Below are positions 1-7,836 of a stretch of 64,000 nucleotides of DNA, in pieces. The stretch is from Fidelibacterota bacterium (GTDB taxonomy: Bacteria > Fidelibacterota > Marinisomatia > SCGC-AAA003-L08 > JACNLC01). The notes under the pieces are model-generated. The model saw nothing but the letters and a program-made list of their open reading frames with translations. It ran no database searches and was not told the DNA's origin. Position 1 is the stretch's first letter. Every line of letters starts with the position of its first letter. The DNA lies in assembly GCA_018657495.1 (NCBI GenBank), contig JABHXA010000003.1, positions 62,001-126,000 on the forward strand, written 5' to 3'. The position numbers and the translations under genes are program-made.

Positions 1-1
1 T

Positions 2-235
2 GACAATCACTATGCCCATAGCAAAACAGAAAACGGATTGAAGTGGATGAAGGAATTACATTTTGGACCCCATGAAGTATTGTTCATTGGAGATACAGTC
101 CATGATTATGAAGTGGCTGAAGTCATTGGTGCCGATAGTCTGCTTATTCCATCTGGTCATCATTCAAAAGCAAAACTTACCTCGTCAGGAGCGAAAGTAG
201 TCGATTCATTATCTCAGGTTATTGAGTATATTTGA
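2..235 (+). CDS. HAD-family hydrolase, 3' end only (runs off left edge)
   Basis: The reading frame is open from the left edge, so this is the last 77 or so residues of a longer protein. The visible part carries the C-terminal HAD signature: a SKTENG stretch near the edge that fits motif III (conserved Lys), then LFIGDTVHDYEVA, which is motif IV with the two acidic residues that hold Mg2+. This arrangement is typical of phosphoglycolate-phosphatase-like HAD enzymes, which hydrolyse small phosphate esters in the cytoplasm. The substrate cannot be told because the cap domain and the N-terminal nucleophile motif lie outside the window. The TTG at 38 is an internal codon, not a start. The next gene is convergent. 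Confidence 0.8.
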   Translation, partial: DNHYAHSKTENGLKWMKELHFGPHEVLFIGDTVHDYEVAEVIGADSLLIPSGHHSKAKLTSSGAKVVDSLSQVIEYI

Positions 236-337
236 GATGTTGGGCTAACCCAGGCATTCATGCTGGAGGGAAGGCAATTCGATTCAAGGGCTTTAGCCAG
301 CAATAGAGTCGTTTTAAGGTATCCCCATTGACTGAGT

Positions 338-991
338 CTAAACGTCTCTTTTACTTGCCTTCATATATATTGGCATGCTGATTTTTCTCTTTTTATCTTT
401 TGATCCCCACACTCTAATCAGACCTTCGAACAATAGATCCATTCCTTTTTCGCCATGCTTTTCGCCATATGATTTCATTGGTGACCAGGAATGGAGATAG
501 GATATAATTTGAGTCAAATCCCAATGAACAACAATTTCAAAAGACGGAACAACAATTTGCTTATATGGCAGGACCAGATCCTTAAAACCATCCTGTAGTA
601 ATTTTGTTTGCGGTGCCCAATAATCTTTTAGAGAAGTGATGAGAGTTTTTTCTACAATTTCATCAATATCATCAGAGATTTTGAACCAGGTATATCCCCA
701 AACACAGAGTAATCCACCCGGTTTTAATACCCGATTGACTTCATTATAGAATTTTTTTAGATCAAACCAATGAATCGCTTGAGCCACTGTCACACAATCA
801 AAAGAAGAATCATGAAAATTGGTGTTTTCTGATGGCTGTACAGAGTAGGAAACATTTTTATGTATTATTGCATGTTCAATTTGTTTTGCACTGGCATCAG
901 TTGCAAAAACCTTATTGAAAATTTCAGCTAGGTTTACTGCTGCCTGTCCATTACCTGATCCGCAATCCCAGGCGATCTCTGTATGATTCAC
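338..991 (-). CDS. SAM-dependent methyltransferase, 5' end separated by an in-frame TAG
   Basis: Class I SAM-dependent methyltransferase of the methyltransferase-11 type. Motif I (DCGSGNG) is close to the start of this open frame, followed by the acidic end of strand 2 (FATDAS), AQAIHWFD, and a LKPGG motif after helix D. The open frame begins at a GTG codon at 991, but family members carry about 35 more residues, including an RPGYP motif, before motif I. Those residues are encoded just upstream in the same frame and are cut off by one TAG codon at 1043-1045 (see the next entry). Translation from the GTG would lack part of the SAM-pocket lid, so the protein is probably inactive, unless the TAG is a sequencing error or is suppressed. 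The methyl acceptor is unknown. Confidence 0.7.
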   Translation of the reverse strand: MNHTEIAWDCGSGNGQAAVNLAEIFNKVFATDASAKQIEHAIIHKNVSYSVQPSENTNFHDSSFDCVTVAQAIHWFDLKKFYNEVNRVLKPGGLLCVWGYTWFKISDDIDEIVEKTLITSLKDYWAPQTKLLQDGFKDLVLPYKQIVVPSFEIVVHWDLTQIISYLHSWSPMKSYGEKHGEKGMDLLFEGLIRVWGSKDKKRKISMPIYMKASKRDV

Positions 992-1042
992 ATTAGCAGT
1001 GATAAATTCAAATATTTCTATTGGATATCCTGGCCGGACCTC

Positions 1043-1099
1043 CTAATACAGTTTTGCATGACCTGAAAAAAGATCGTGGAATTTTGCTAGTTCTTTCAT
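1043..1099 (-). pseudogene. Detached N-terminal piece of the methyltransferase gene
   Basis: An ATG at 1099 with GGAG just upstream opens 18 codons (MKELAKFHDLFSGHAKLY) and then meets TAG at 1043-1045. The same frame continues with EVRPGYPIEIFEF and runs without a shift into the methyltransferase frame. The start, ribosome binding site and RPGYP motif all match what the family expects at its N-terminus. The full gene would therefore be 338-1099, about 253 residues, a normal family length. One substitution would restore it. Neighbouring genes end in TAG, so TAG is a true stop in this genome. Confidence 0.65.
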
Positions 1100-1118
1100 A
1101 GCTCCAGAATGGACATGT

Positions 1119-2279
1119 CTAATTAGTACCAATTATGACGTTAATTATGGCAATCACATCTAACACATTTAAATTGCCATCGGCATTGAAATCACCAGCC
1201 CAGAGTTCATATCCAGTTGGTTCAGGTAAATTTCCCACAATAATATTTACAATTCTAACAATATCCAATACATCAACTGAGCCGTCATTATTAACATCTC
1301 CAATAATTCCAGAGGGGCCTAAAGCCTGACGGAATATTGTGCCAAATTCTCCAGCTGTAAGAATGACAGATTCTCCTACTACTGCAATAGTATTCAATGT
1401 GAGACTTTCAGCCATATACTCTTCACTCCAGCTTTCTCCACCATCTATTGTAGATAAAACTAAACCGTTGGCTCCAGATGCAAACCCTTCATTTTCATTC
1501 ATGAAATCAATGTCATTTAATGTATCAAAAAAGTGTAGCGTAGACCAGTTTGAATAATCCTCTGTTGTGGATATAGCGCCGTGATTATCAAAGCGATGTC
1601 CGATAATCTGACCATGATTTGCATCAAAAAAATATCCATCCAGTAGATATCCTTCATAACTCACATCATTTTCCACCAGGTAAAAGGAATCGAATTGCCA
1701 GGATGCCCCACCATTTGTGGTTCTTGCAACCAATGGGCCAAAAATAGAATTTTCTCCAAAAACAAATCCAATATTGTCATCAATCATATGGGCACCGGAG
1801 AATTTTCCTCCAAACATATCGGTTTGATAGGTTGACCAGGAAGCACCATAATCATCTGTGATAATAATCGTTTGTCCAAATCCACCGGCAATTCCATTTC
1901 CTGAACTATCAATATCCACTGATAATAGACCGTATGATATTCCTGAGGGAATAATTGACCAATCTACACCGCCATTCACAGATCGAATGATTATCGGACC
2001 ATCACCAACAGCAACGATAATGTCTTCGTTGATATATGAAATATCATTTAAAGTTGATGTGGCTGGTGATTGAATAGTTGACCATGTCAACCCTGAGTCT
2101 ACCGTTTTTAGTATAACTCCGTTTGAACATGATGCTGCCCCATGACTGTCATTGGCAAACGATAATGAGGTGATACTCCCGGCAAATCCAGATTCAATGG
2201 GTATCCATTCCTGAGACAATCCCACGCCAATGGAAATTATTGTTATAATTAATTTTGAAAATATTTTTTTACTTAACAT
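1119..2279 (-). CDS. Secreted YCF48/BNR-type beta-propeller protein with C-terminal type I dockerin
   Basis: 386 residues. A signal peptide (about residues 1-22, ending near GLSQ) is followed by repeated strands of the form GLTWSTI, GVDWSII, GASWSTY, GASWQFD and GESWSEE. These are the Asp-box/YCF48-type repeats of a beta-propeller found in exported proteins. Residues 327-386 form a dockerin-like pair of calcium loops (DVNNDGSVDVLD and DFNADGNLNVLD). Dockerins normally dock onto cohesins, but many FCB bacteria carry such domains on secreted proteins without cellulosomes, probably as surface attachment or stability modules. The start is firm: GGAGGT lies four bases before the ATG. The methyltransferase remnant lies 19 bp downstream on the same strand. 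No enzymatic residues were recognised. Confidence 0.8.
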   Translation of the reverse strand: MLSKKIFSKLIITIISIGVGLSQEWIPIESGFAGSITSLSFANDSHGAASCSNGVILKTVDSGLTWSTIQSPATSTLNDISYINEDIIVAVGDGPIIIRSVNGGVDWSIIPSGISYGLLSVDIDSSGNGIAGGFGQTIIITDDYGASWSTYQTDMFGGKFSGAHMIDDNIGFVFGENSIFGPLVARTTNGGASWQFDSFYLVENDVSYEGYLLDGYFFDANHGQIIGHRFDNHGAISTTEDYSNWSTLHFFDTLNDIDFMNENEGFASGANGLVLSTIDGGESWSEEYMAESLTLNTIAVVGESVILTAGEFGTIFRQALGPSGIIGDVNNDGSVDVLDIVRIVNIIVGNLPEPTGYELWAGDFNADGNLNVLDVIAIINVIIGTN

Positions 2280-2342
2280 TGATACCTCCGGGTTTAATTG
2301 TATATAATTAAAATGGAAATGTTTATGGATTGAGTAATTTCG

Positions 2343-2567
2343 CTACCGACCGAACCATCCTTTTTTAAACTTCTCTGGTGTGTATCCAGTATTTATGATG
2401 ATTTCTTTTGCATCAGTTTCCGTAATATTTCCTGTTACACTGACCTTTTTTTTATCGATATCTATATTCACCTTTAAGGAAACATCTGACTCCTCAATTG
2501 CCTTTTGTATCTTACCGGCACATCCGCCACAGGTCATATCATTTACTTTGAAAACTACTTCCTTCAT
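2343..2567 (-). CDS. Small HMA-domain metallochaperone, CopZ-like
   Basis: 74 residues forming one heavy-metal-associated (HMA) domain: a beta-alpha-beta-beta-alpha-beta fold with the metal-binding loop MTCGGC at residues 11-16. There is no signal peptide, so it should work in the cytoplasm and pass a soft metal, most likely Cu(I), to a pump or regulator. It is the last gene of the minus-strand metal run, about 180 bp after the metal-binding lipoprotein, so it may be co-transcribed or have its own promoter. The domain is certain; the metal is inferred. Mercury (MerP-like) is less likely because no mer genes are present. Confidence 0.85.
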   Translation of the reverse strand: MKEVVFKVNDMTCGGCAGKIQKAIEESDVSLKVNIDIDKKKVSVTGNITETDAKEIIINTGYTPEKFKKGWFGR

Positions 2568-2744
2568 TTATTTTATTCTCCCTGAGATATATTCTGCTTG
2601 GGGCACTCATCACAAATCTACTATTTATTTTTAGAATTTTGAAGAGTACCCCAGTTTAATGATCTAGCCTGTTTTGACCAGTTACATCAACACCTCTATT
2701 TCAAAAGTGCAAGACATAACGACAAATTTATTAGACTCAAACTT

Positions 2745-3140
2745 TTATGATTTTACCAATCTCATTGGCATGAGCTTCATACCACAATCTTCACAGGTTC
2801 CCTCTGAATCCTGGCGGACGCTACTATGAATTAACATTGGACATCCGTAATAATCCATTTTATCTTTGGTTGTAATTACACCTGCCACCAAATCCATGTT
2901 GCATTCTTCACATTTTCCTGGATCAACATGGCTGATATGTTTATGTGAATCCATTGGACATGTAAAGTAGATTAGTCGCTCGTCATCAGCAATTTCTGGT
3001 TCACTATGCATGGCCATATCATCGCCTTCGTGTTCATGAGATTCTGCCATTGATGCACCTTGTTTCACTTCAGAATCATGTTCCGTTTTTCCACAGGCTA
3101 CAATAAGCAGCAGCATAAGTATTATTAAAATATTTTTCAT
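2745..3140 (-). CDS. Periplasmic lipoprotein with two heavy-metal-binding (HMBD) motifs
   Basis: 131 residues. The N-terminus is a lipoprotein signal with lipobox IVAC, the lipidated Cys being residue 16. A His/Met/acid-rich linker follows (residues 20-50). Two zinc-ribbon-like heavy-metal-binding motifs come next: CPM...CEEC.MDL (C61, C77, C80) and CPM...CEDCGMKLMPM (C100, C116, C119). The same CPMH-type motif occurs twice in the adaptor encoded upstream in this operon, so the two proteins probably bind the same metal. Likely role: membrane-anchored periplasmic metal buffer or donor to the efflux pump. It lies between the double-HMA gene and the CopZ-like gene, with about 110 and 180 bp gaps. 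Confidence 0.8.
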   Translation of the reverse strand: MKNILIILMLLLIVACGKTEHDSEVKQGASMAESHEHEGDDMAMHSEPEIADDERLIYFTCPMDSHKHISHVDPGKCEECNMDLVAGVITTKDKMDYYGCPMLIHSSVRQDSEGTCEDCGMKLMPMRLVKS

Positions 3141-3252
3141 TTTATTCCTTTTCTTTACTCTTTTATGTTTGTTTTTTTACAGATATAATAAATTGTTTAT
3201 TCATTCTTGGTCAAGAAAATTGATCTAATTCCTGTAAGCATTATAGTGTGGG

Positions 3253-3990
3253 TTAATTTACTTTACAGCATCCAGGTAATTGTTCATAGGCACTTTTATT
3301 TGCCGGTGATTTATTGGCCTGATACCCAATTTCAGAAATTGCCGATTCAATATCCGACAGACTAATTTTGGAGGTATCATAAACAAAATGTCCCTGATTA
3401 TTATCAACATCAACGTTTACATTGATAATACCATCCATTTTTGACATACTCTTTTCAATTCGATTTTTACACATACCGCATTGTATCGTCGGTAAAGCAA
3501 TCATGATCATTTTTGTATTGGCACTATGCTCATCCCTTATCATGCTGACATGATCCTTTTTATCCATATCACGCTGTTCATGTGAGATTTTTTTTGATTC
3601 TTTTATCAGCTGGATATACTCCGTTTCAGACATCTGACAGCAACCATCTAATTTTGCATAGGCTTTTTTATCCGCAGGTGTATTGTTTGCCCAATATCCT
3701 AATCCGGCAATAGATTTTTCGATTTCTTTTTCGCTTATCTTTTTAGGATCAAAGGTGACTTCCCCTACCTTAGTATCAATGTCCACATTTACAGTGTTAA
3801 CCCCTTTTACTTTGTATAATCCTTTTTTGATATTGTTTTCGCACATCCCACATTGAATTGATGGTAAATGCACATTAATAGTAGCCTGTTGCTTTTCATT
3901 ATTTGATTTTTGTGATTGATCATCATTATGACTATTAAATGCAAATGCCGTCAGCAACCACATTATTGTTATCATTTTTATTATTTTCAT
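3253..3990 (-). CDS. Exported protein with two HMA domains and trailing CC motifs
   Basis: I place the start at the ATG at 3990 (245 residues), which has AGGA seven bases upstream; a longer frame from a TTG at 4020 would spoil the signal peptide. A hydrophobic signal covers residues 1-18. Two HMA domains follow, with metal loops CGMC at 47-50 and 171-174. Each ends in a matching tail, TPADKKAYAKLDGCC and SPANKSAYEQLPGCC, so the protein is an internal duplication of an HMA-plus-CC unit. The linker is His/Met/Asp-rich. It probably binds Cu(I) or a similar soft metal in the periplasm. It follows the pump gene by about 40 bp and is most likely in the same operon. HMA domains are usually cytoplasmic, so a secreted tandem with CC tails is unusual. 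Confidence 0.78.
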   Translation of the reverse strand: MKIIKMITIMWLLTAFAFNSHNDDQSQKSNNEKQQATINVHLPSIQCGMCENNIKKGLYKVKGVNTVNVDIDTKVGEVTFDPKKISEKEIEKSIAGLGYWANNTPADKKAYAKLDGCCQMSETEYIQLIKESKKISHEQRDMDKKDHVSMIRDEHSANTKMIMIALPTIQCGMCKNRIEKSMSKMDGIINVNVDVDNNQGHFVYDTSKISLSDIESAISEIGYQANKSPANKSAYEQLPGCCKVN

Positions 3991-4032
3991 TACATTTTCC
4001 TTTTCTGATTTATTTTTCAATTATCAAATTAT

Positions 4033-7000
4033 TTAGTATTTTCTTTTTTGTGAATTAAATTGTCGCTCAGCAACTGCAGCATACAGTATGGGAACAACGA
4101 ATGTTGTTAGGATAACGAATACCATCCCACCAAACGAGGGAATTGCCATTGGTACCATTACATCCGATCCTCTCCCGGTGGAGGTTAAAACAGGAATTAG
4201 GGCTAAAATTGTTGTACTGGCTGTCATCATAGCCGGACGAATTCTCCTACTACCAGCAAATACCGTTGCTTCTCTGATCTCTTTGATTGATGTTGGTTTT
4301 CGTTCAGAAAAGCTTTGCTTCAGATACGTACTGATAATCACACCATCATCTGTGGCAATACCGAATAAGGCCAAAAATCCTACCCATACTGCCACACTGA
4401 GATTTATAGGATGCATCTGGAACAGATCCCGCATATTTACATCAAATATTGAGAAATTCATAAACCATCCCTGTCCATATAACCAGATCATAAGAAAACC
4501 ACCTGACCAGGCAACAAAGATCCCAGAGAATACGATGAGGGAAGTTGAGACCGTTTTGAATTGAAAATACAATATCATAAATATAAGAAATAGAGCAAGA
4601 GGCAGAATAATTCTCAACTTTTTCACCGCACGAATCTGATTTTCGTATGAACCAGCAAATGTATAACTGACACCAGCAGGAATGATCAATTCGCCTATTT
4701 CTATTTTATGATTAAGATATTGCTGGGCATTTTCAACAACGTCCACCTCGGCAAATCCATCCTGTTTATCAAATAATACATATCCCAACAAAAAGGTATC
4801 CTCACTCTTGATGACCTGGGGTCCCCGAACATAGTTGATGGTGGCAAGTTGACTTAATGGAATCTGCGCCCCATTGGCTGCAGGTACAAGAATATGATCA
4901 AGTGACTCGATATTATCCCGGAGTTCCCTGAGGTAGCGGACTCTAATTGGATATCTTTCCCGTCCTTCAATGGTATTGGTAATGGGCTTACCGCCAATAG
5001 CCACCTCGATGACATCCTGCATTTTACGCATTTGAATCCCGTATCTGGCAATGGCCTTTCGATCTATATCTATTTCCAGATAAGGTTTACCGACAATGCG
5101 ATCAGCAAAAACCATTGCCGGTGCAACACCGGGAACTTCTTTCAATAGTTTTTCCAGTTTGAGTCCTACCTCATCGATAATTTCCAAATTTGGACCTTTT
5201 ACCTTAATCCCCATAGGCGCCCGCATACCACTTTGAAGCATTACCAGTCGAGTGGCAATGGGCTGTAATTTTGGTGCCGAAGTTGTCCCGGGGATTTGTG
5301 CTGCTTTTACCAGTTCATCCCATATATCATCGGGAGTCCGAATGTTATCACGCCACTGTCGATAGGGTTTACCTTTCGGATCTGGAATAAGTTCATCACT
5401 GTTGTCTCGAAGGAATTCCCCTTCTTTGTTTACCTTGAATCGAAGATGTTTTCCATTTTCATCAGTTTTATATTCGGATTTATATCCAACTATTGTTTCA
5501 ACCATAGAAATTGGTGCCGGGTCAAGGGGGGTTTCCGCCCGTCCCAGTTTTCCAACCACTACTTCCACTTCGGGTACTGAATAAAGAGCCATATCCAATT
5601 TCTGCAGGACATCCACAGATTCTTCCATACCGGCATGAGGCATCGTTGTTGGCATATAAAGATAGGAGCCTTCATCCAGAGGCGGCATGAACTCTTTACC
5701 AAGTCCGGGGAAGGTGTGGGCAATACCACTATAGATTCTATTGCTTTTCAAATAATCAGGGAGAAATCCAAAAATATTTCCGAAACCAATCCAAACAAAT
5801 AAACCCATTAAAACAAGTAAACCGGGACCGGAAAGCGTTAGGAGTTTATGGTCCAGGGACCATTTTAATGCTTTTGGATATACTTTTGTGAAAAACAATA
5901 ATGCGGATAAAACCACCGTCAAAATCAAAATCACAAAAATGATATTTAAAAGACTGCCATTTCCAACACCAAGGGGCATCCAGGTATATGAAAGAACAAT
6001 TGCGATGATAGTCACGACTATCCAGTTTCCTGCTGACGGAAGCCAGTTTAATACTTTTGCTATTCCACCGCCTTTTTCTAAGTTTTTTTCTTTCAATTTG
6101 GAATTTCGCGCAAAATATGAAAAAGCTCCCACAAGAATAATCAGCAATCCTGCCCACCACTTCATGGTGAACATAACAATCAGTCCAATAACTACAGTGA
6201 ATGCATTGACAAGAGTTTTTGAATTATTAGTGCCAGTTCTCTTAGAATACAAAATATGAGCAAAAACAGGCAAAACGGTAAGTGCTACAATCAATGATGA
6301 AATGAGGGCAAATGTTTTGGTATAAGCAAGAGGTTTGAATAGTTTACCCTCAGACCCTGTCATGACAAATACTGGCAGGAAGCTAACAACCGTCGTTGCT
6401 ACTGCAGTCATTACCGCACCTCCCACTTCAGAAGCAGCCTTAAAAAGCACCTCCAATCTGTTCTCTGACTCGTCCGCTTCATCCAGGTGTTTTAGCATAT
6501 TCTCCGAAACGACAATTCCCATATCTACAATGGTCCCAATAGCAATAGCAATCCCAGAAAGTGCGACGATATTGGCATCGACACCAAAAAGCTTCATGCC
6601 AACAAATACAATAAGCACCGTTATCGGTAGCAGTCCGCCAATGAGGATAGATGTTTTTAGATGCATTACCATAATGATGACGACAATGAGGGTGATAAGA
6701 ATTTCATCCCTGAGGGCATGATTTAGGGTACCCAGTGTTTCATTTATCAATCCAGTGCGATCATAAAATGGCACAATCGTCACCTGAGACCTGCTACCAT
6801 CAGCAAGGAGTTTATCTGGTAAACCGGGAGAGATCTCACGGATTTTTTCTTTCACATTTTTGATAACTGCCAATGGATTTTCACCAAATCGAGCAACCAC
6901 AACACCACCGACAACTTCTACTCCTTCCTTATCCAACGCTCCTCGTCTCAACCCTGGTCCCAGTGCGACATTTGCTACATCTTTTATATAGATGGGGATA

Positions 7001-7836
7001 TTATCAGTGGTTTTGATCACAGTATAATTGATATCATCTAAATTTTTGATGAATCCTAATCCACGTACAACATACTCCACTCGGTTTACTTCAATTGTTC
7101 GAGCCCCAACATCCAAATTTGAATTTCGTACCGCGTTGAAAACTTCAGACAAGGTTACATTATGTTCCCGCATTGCGGCAGGGTCCACATCAATTTGGTA
7201 TTCCTTTACATATCCACCAATAGAAGCCACTTCGGCGACACCATCAGCAGATTGAAGTCCATAGCGGACATACCAATCCTGGATAGATCTCAACTCCTGC
7301 AAATCCCATCCACCCGCAGGTTCGCCATCATCATTCCGACCCTCTAGTGAGTACCAGAAGACCTGCCCCAATGCCGTGGCATCTGGTCCTAACGCCGGTT
7401 GCACTTTGTCTGGAAGTGTTCCTGTTGGCAGGGAATTCAATTTTTCTAGTATCCTGCTGCGCGTCCAGTAAAATTCAGCATTTTCTTTGAAAATCACATA
7501 TATGGTGGAAAATCCAAACATCGAATACGAGCGGATTGTTTTTACTTCCGGGACACCAAGAAGCGCTACTGTCAAAGGATAGGTGATCTGATCTTCTACA
7601 TCCTGGGGAGACCGGCCCATCCATTTTGTAAAAACTATTTGCTGGTTTTCACCAATGTCGGGGATTGCATCCACAGGTACCGGGTTCCGTGGAACGCCTG
7701 GGAATTCCCAGTCAAAGGGAGAGACAATAATACCCCAGCCCAACATTGCCATGAGTACCATGATGACAATTAGTCTATTTTCAAGACAGTATCGAATTAG
7801 CTTATCAATCATTGAAGCTGGTTGATTCTCACTCAT
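4033..7836 (-). CDS. cusA: CusA-like heavy-metal RND efflux pump (long form)
   Basis: Inner-membrane proton-driven RND pump of the heavy-metal (HME) class, 1267 residues. It opens with a transmembrane helix near residue 20 and the HME hallmark GRSPQDVEDQITYPLT. The proton-relay helix reads GIAIAIGTIVDMGIVVSEN (D438, E445), which resembles the Cu/Ag-type CusA rather than the CzcA type with its DFG Asp. A Met in RLVMLQSG fits the place where CusA has a metal-binding Met. The central part carries about three extra hydrophobic segments and a longer periplasmic loop, so it is some 200 residues longer than E. coli CusA. The start at 7836 is supported by GGGGAG seven bases upstream, and its ATGAGTGA overlaps the adaptor's stop codon, implying translational coupling. 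Cu/Ag specificity is inferred. Confidence 0.9.
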   Translation of the reverse strand: MSENQPASMIDKLIRYCLENRLIVIMVLMAMLGWGIIVSPFDWEFPGVPRNPVPVDAIPDIGENQQIVFTKWMGRSPQDVEDQITYPLTVALLGVPEVKTIRSYSMFGFSTIYVIFKENAEFYWTRSRILEKLNSLPTGTLPDKVQPALGPDATALGQVFWYSLEGRNDDGEPAGGWDLQELRSIQDWYVRYGLQSADGVAEVASIGGYVKEYQIDVDPAAMREHNVTLSEVFNAVRNSNLDVGARTIEVNRVEYVVRGLGFIKNLDDINYTVIKTTDNIPIYIKDVANVALGPGLRRGALDKEGVEVVGGVVVARFGENPLAVIKNVKEKIREISPGLPDKLLADGSRSQVTIVPFYDRTGLINETLGTLNHALRDEILITLIVVIIMVMHLKTSILIGGLLPITVLIVFVGMKLFGVDANIVALSGIAIAIGTIVDMGIVVSENMLKHLDEADESENRLEVLFKAASEVGGAVMTAVATTVVSFLPVFVMTGSEGKLFKPLAYTKTFALISSLIVALTVLPVFAHILYSKRTGTNNSKTLVNAFTVVIGLIVMFTMKWWAGLLIILVGAFSYFARNSKLKEKNLEKGGGIAKVLNWLPSAGNWIVVTIIAIVLSYTWMPLGVGNGSLLNIIFVILILTVVLSALLFFTKVYPKALKWSLDHKLLTLSGPGLLVLMGLFVWIGFGNIFGFLPDYLKSNRIYSGIAHTFPGLGKEFMPPLDEGSYLYMPTTMPHAGMEESVDVLQKLDMALYSVPEVEVVVGKLGRAETPLDPAPISMVETIVGYKSEYKTDENGKHLRFKVNKEGEFLRDNSDELIPDPKGKPYRQWRDNIRTPDDIWDELVKAAQIPGTTSAPKLQPIATRLVMLQSGMRAPMGIKVKGPNLEIIDEVGLKLEKLLKEVPGVAPAMVFADRIVGKPYLEIDIDRKAIARYGIQMRKMQDVIEVAIGGKPITNTIEGRERYPIRVRYLRELRDNIESLDHILVPAANGAQIPLSQLATINYVRGPQVIKSEDTFLLGYVLFDKQDGFAEVDVVENAQQYLNHKIEIGELIIPAGVSYTFAGSYENQIRAVKKLRIILPLALFLIFMILYFQFKTVSTSLIVFSGIFVAWSGGFLMIWLYGQGWFMNFSIFDVNMRDLFQMHPINLSVAVWVGFLALFGIATDDGVIISTYLKQSFSERKPTSIKEIREATVFAGSRRIRPAMMTASTTILALIPVLTSTGRGSDVMVPMAIPSFGGMVFVILTTFVVPILYAAVAERQFNSQKRKY

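Noticed and set aside
260..300. tRNA-like TTCGATTC stretch
   Set aside because: No cloverleaf can be drawn around it.
1043..1045. Recoded TAG (pyrrolysine or stop reassignment)
   Set aside because: TAG ends several intact genes in the window and no recoding signal is visible.
2380..2634. Open frame opposite the CopZ-like gene
   Set aside because: Antisense shadow of a certain HMA gene with no signal of its own.
4088..6721. Multiple frames opposite the pump gene
   Set aside because: Antisense shadows within a conserved RND gene.
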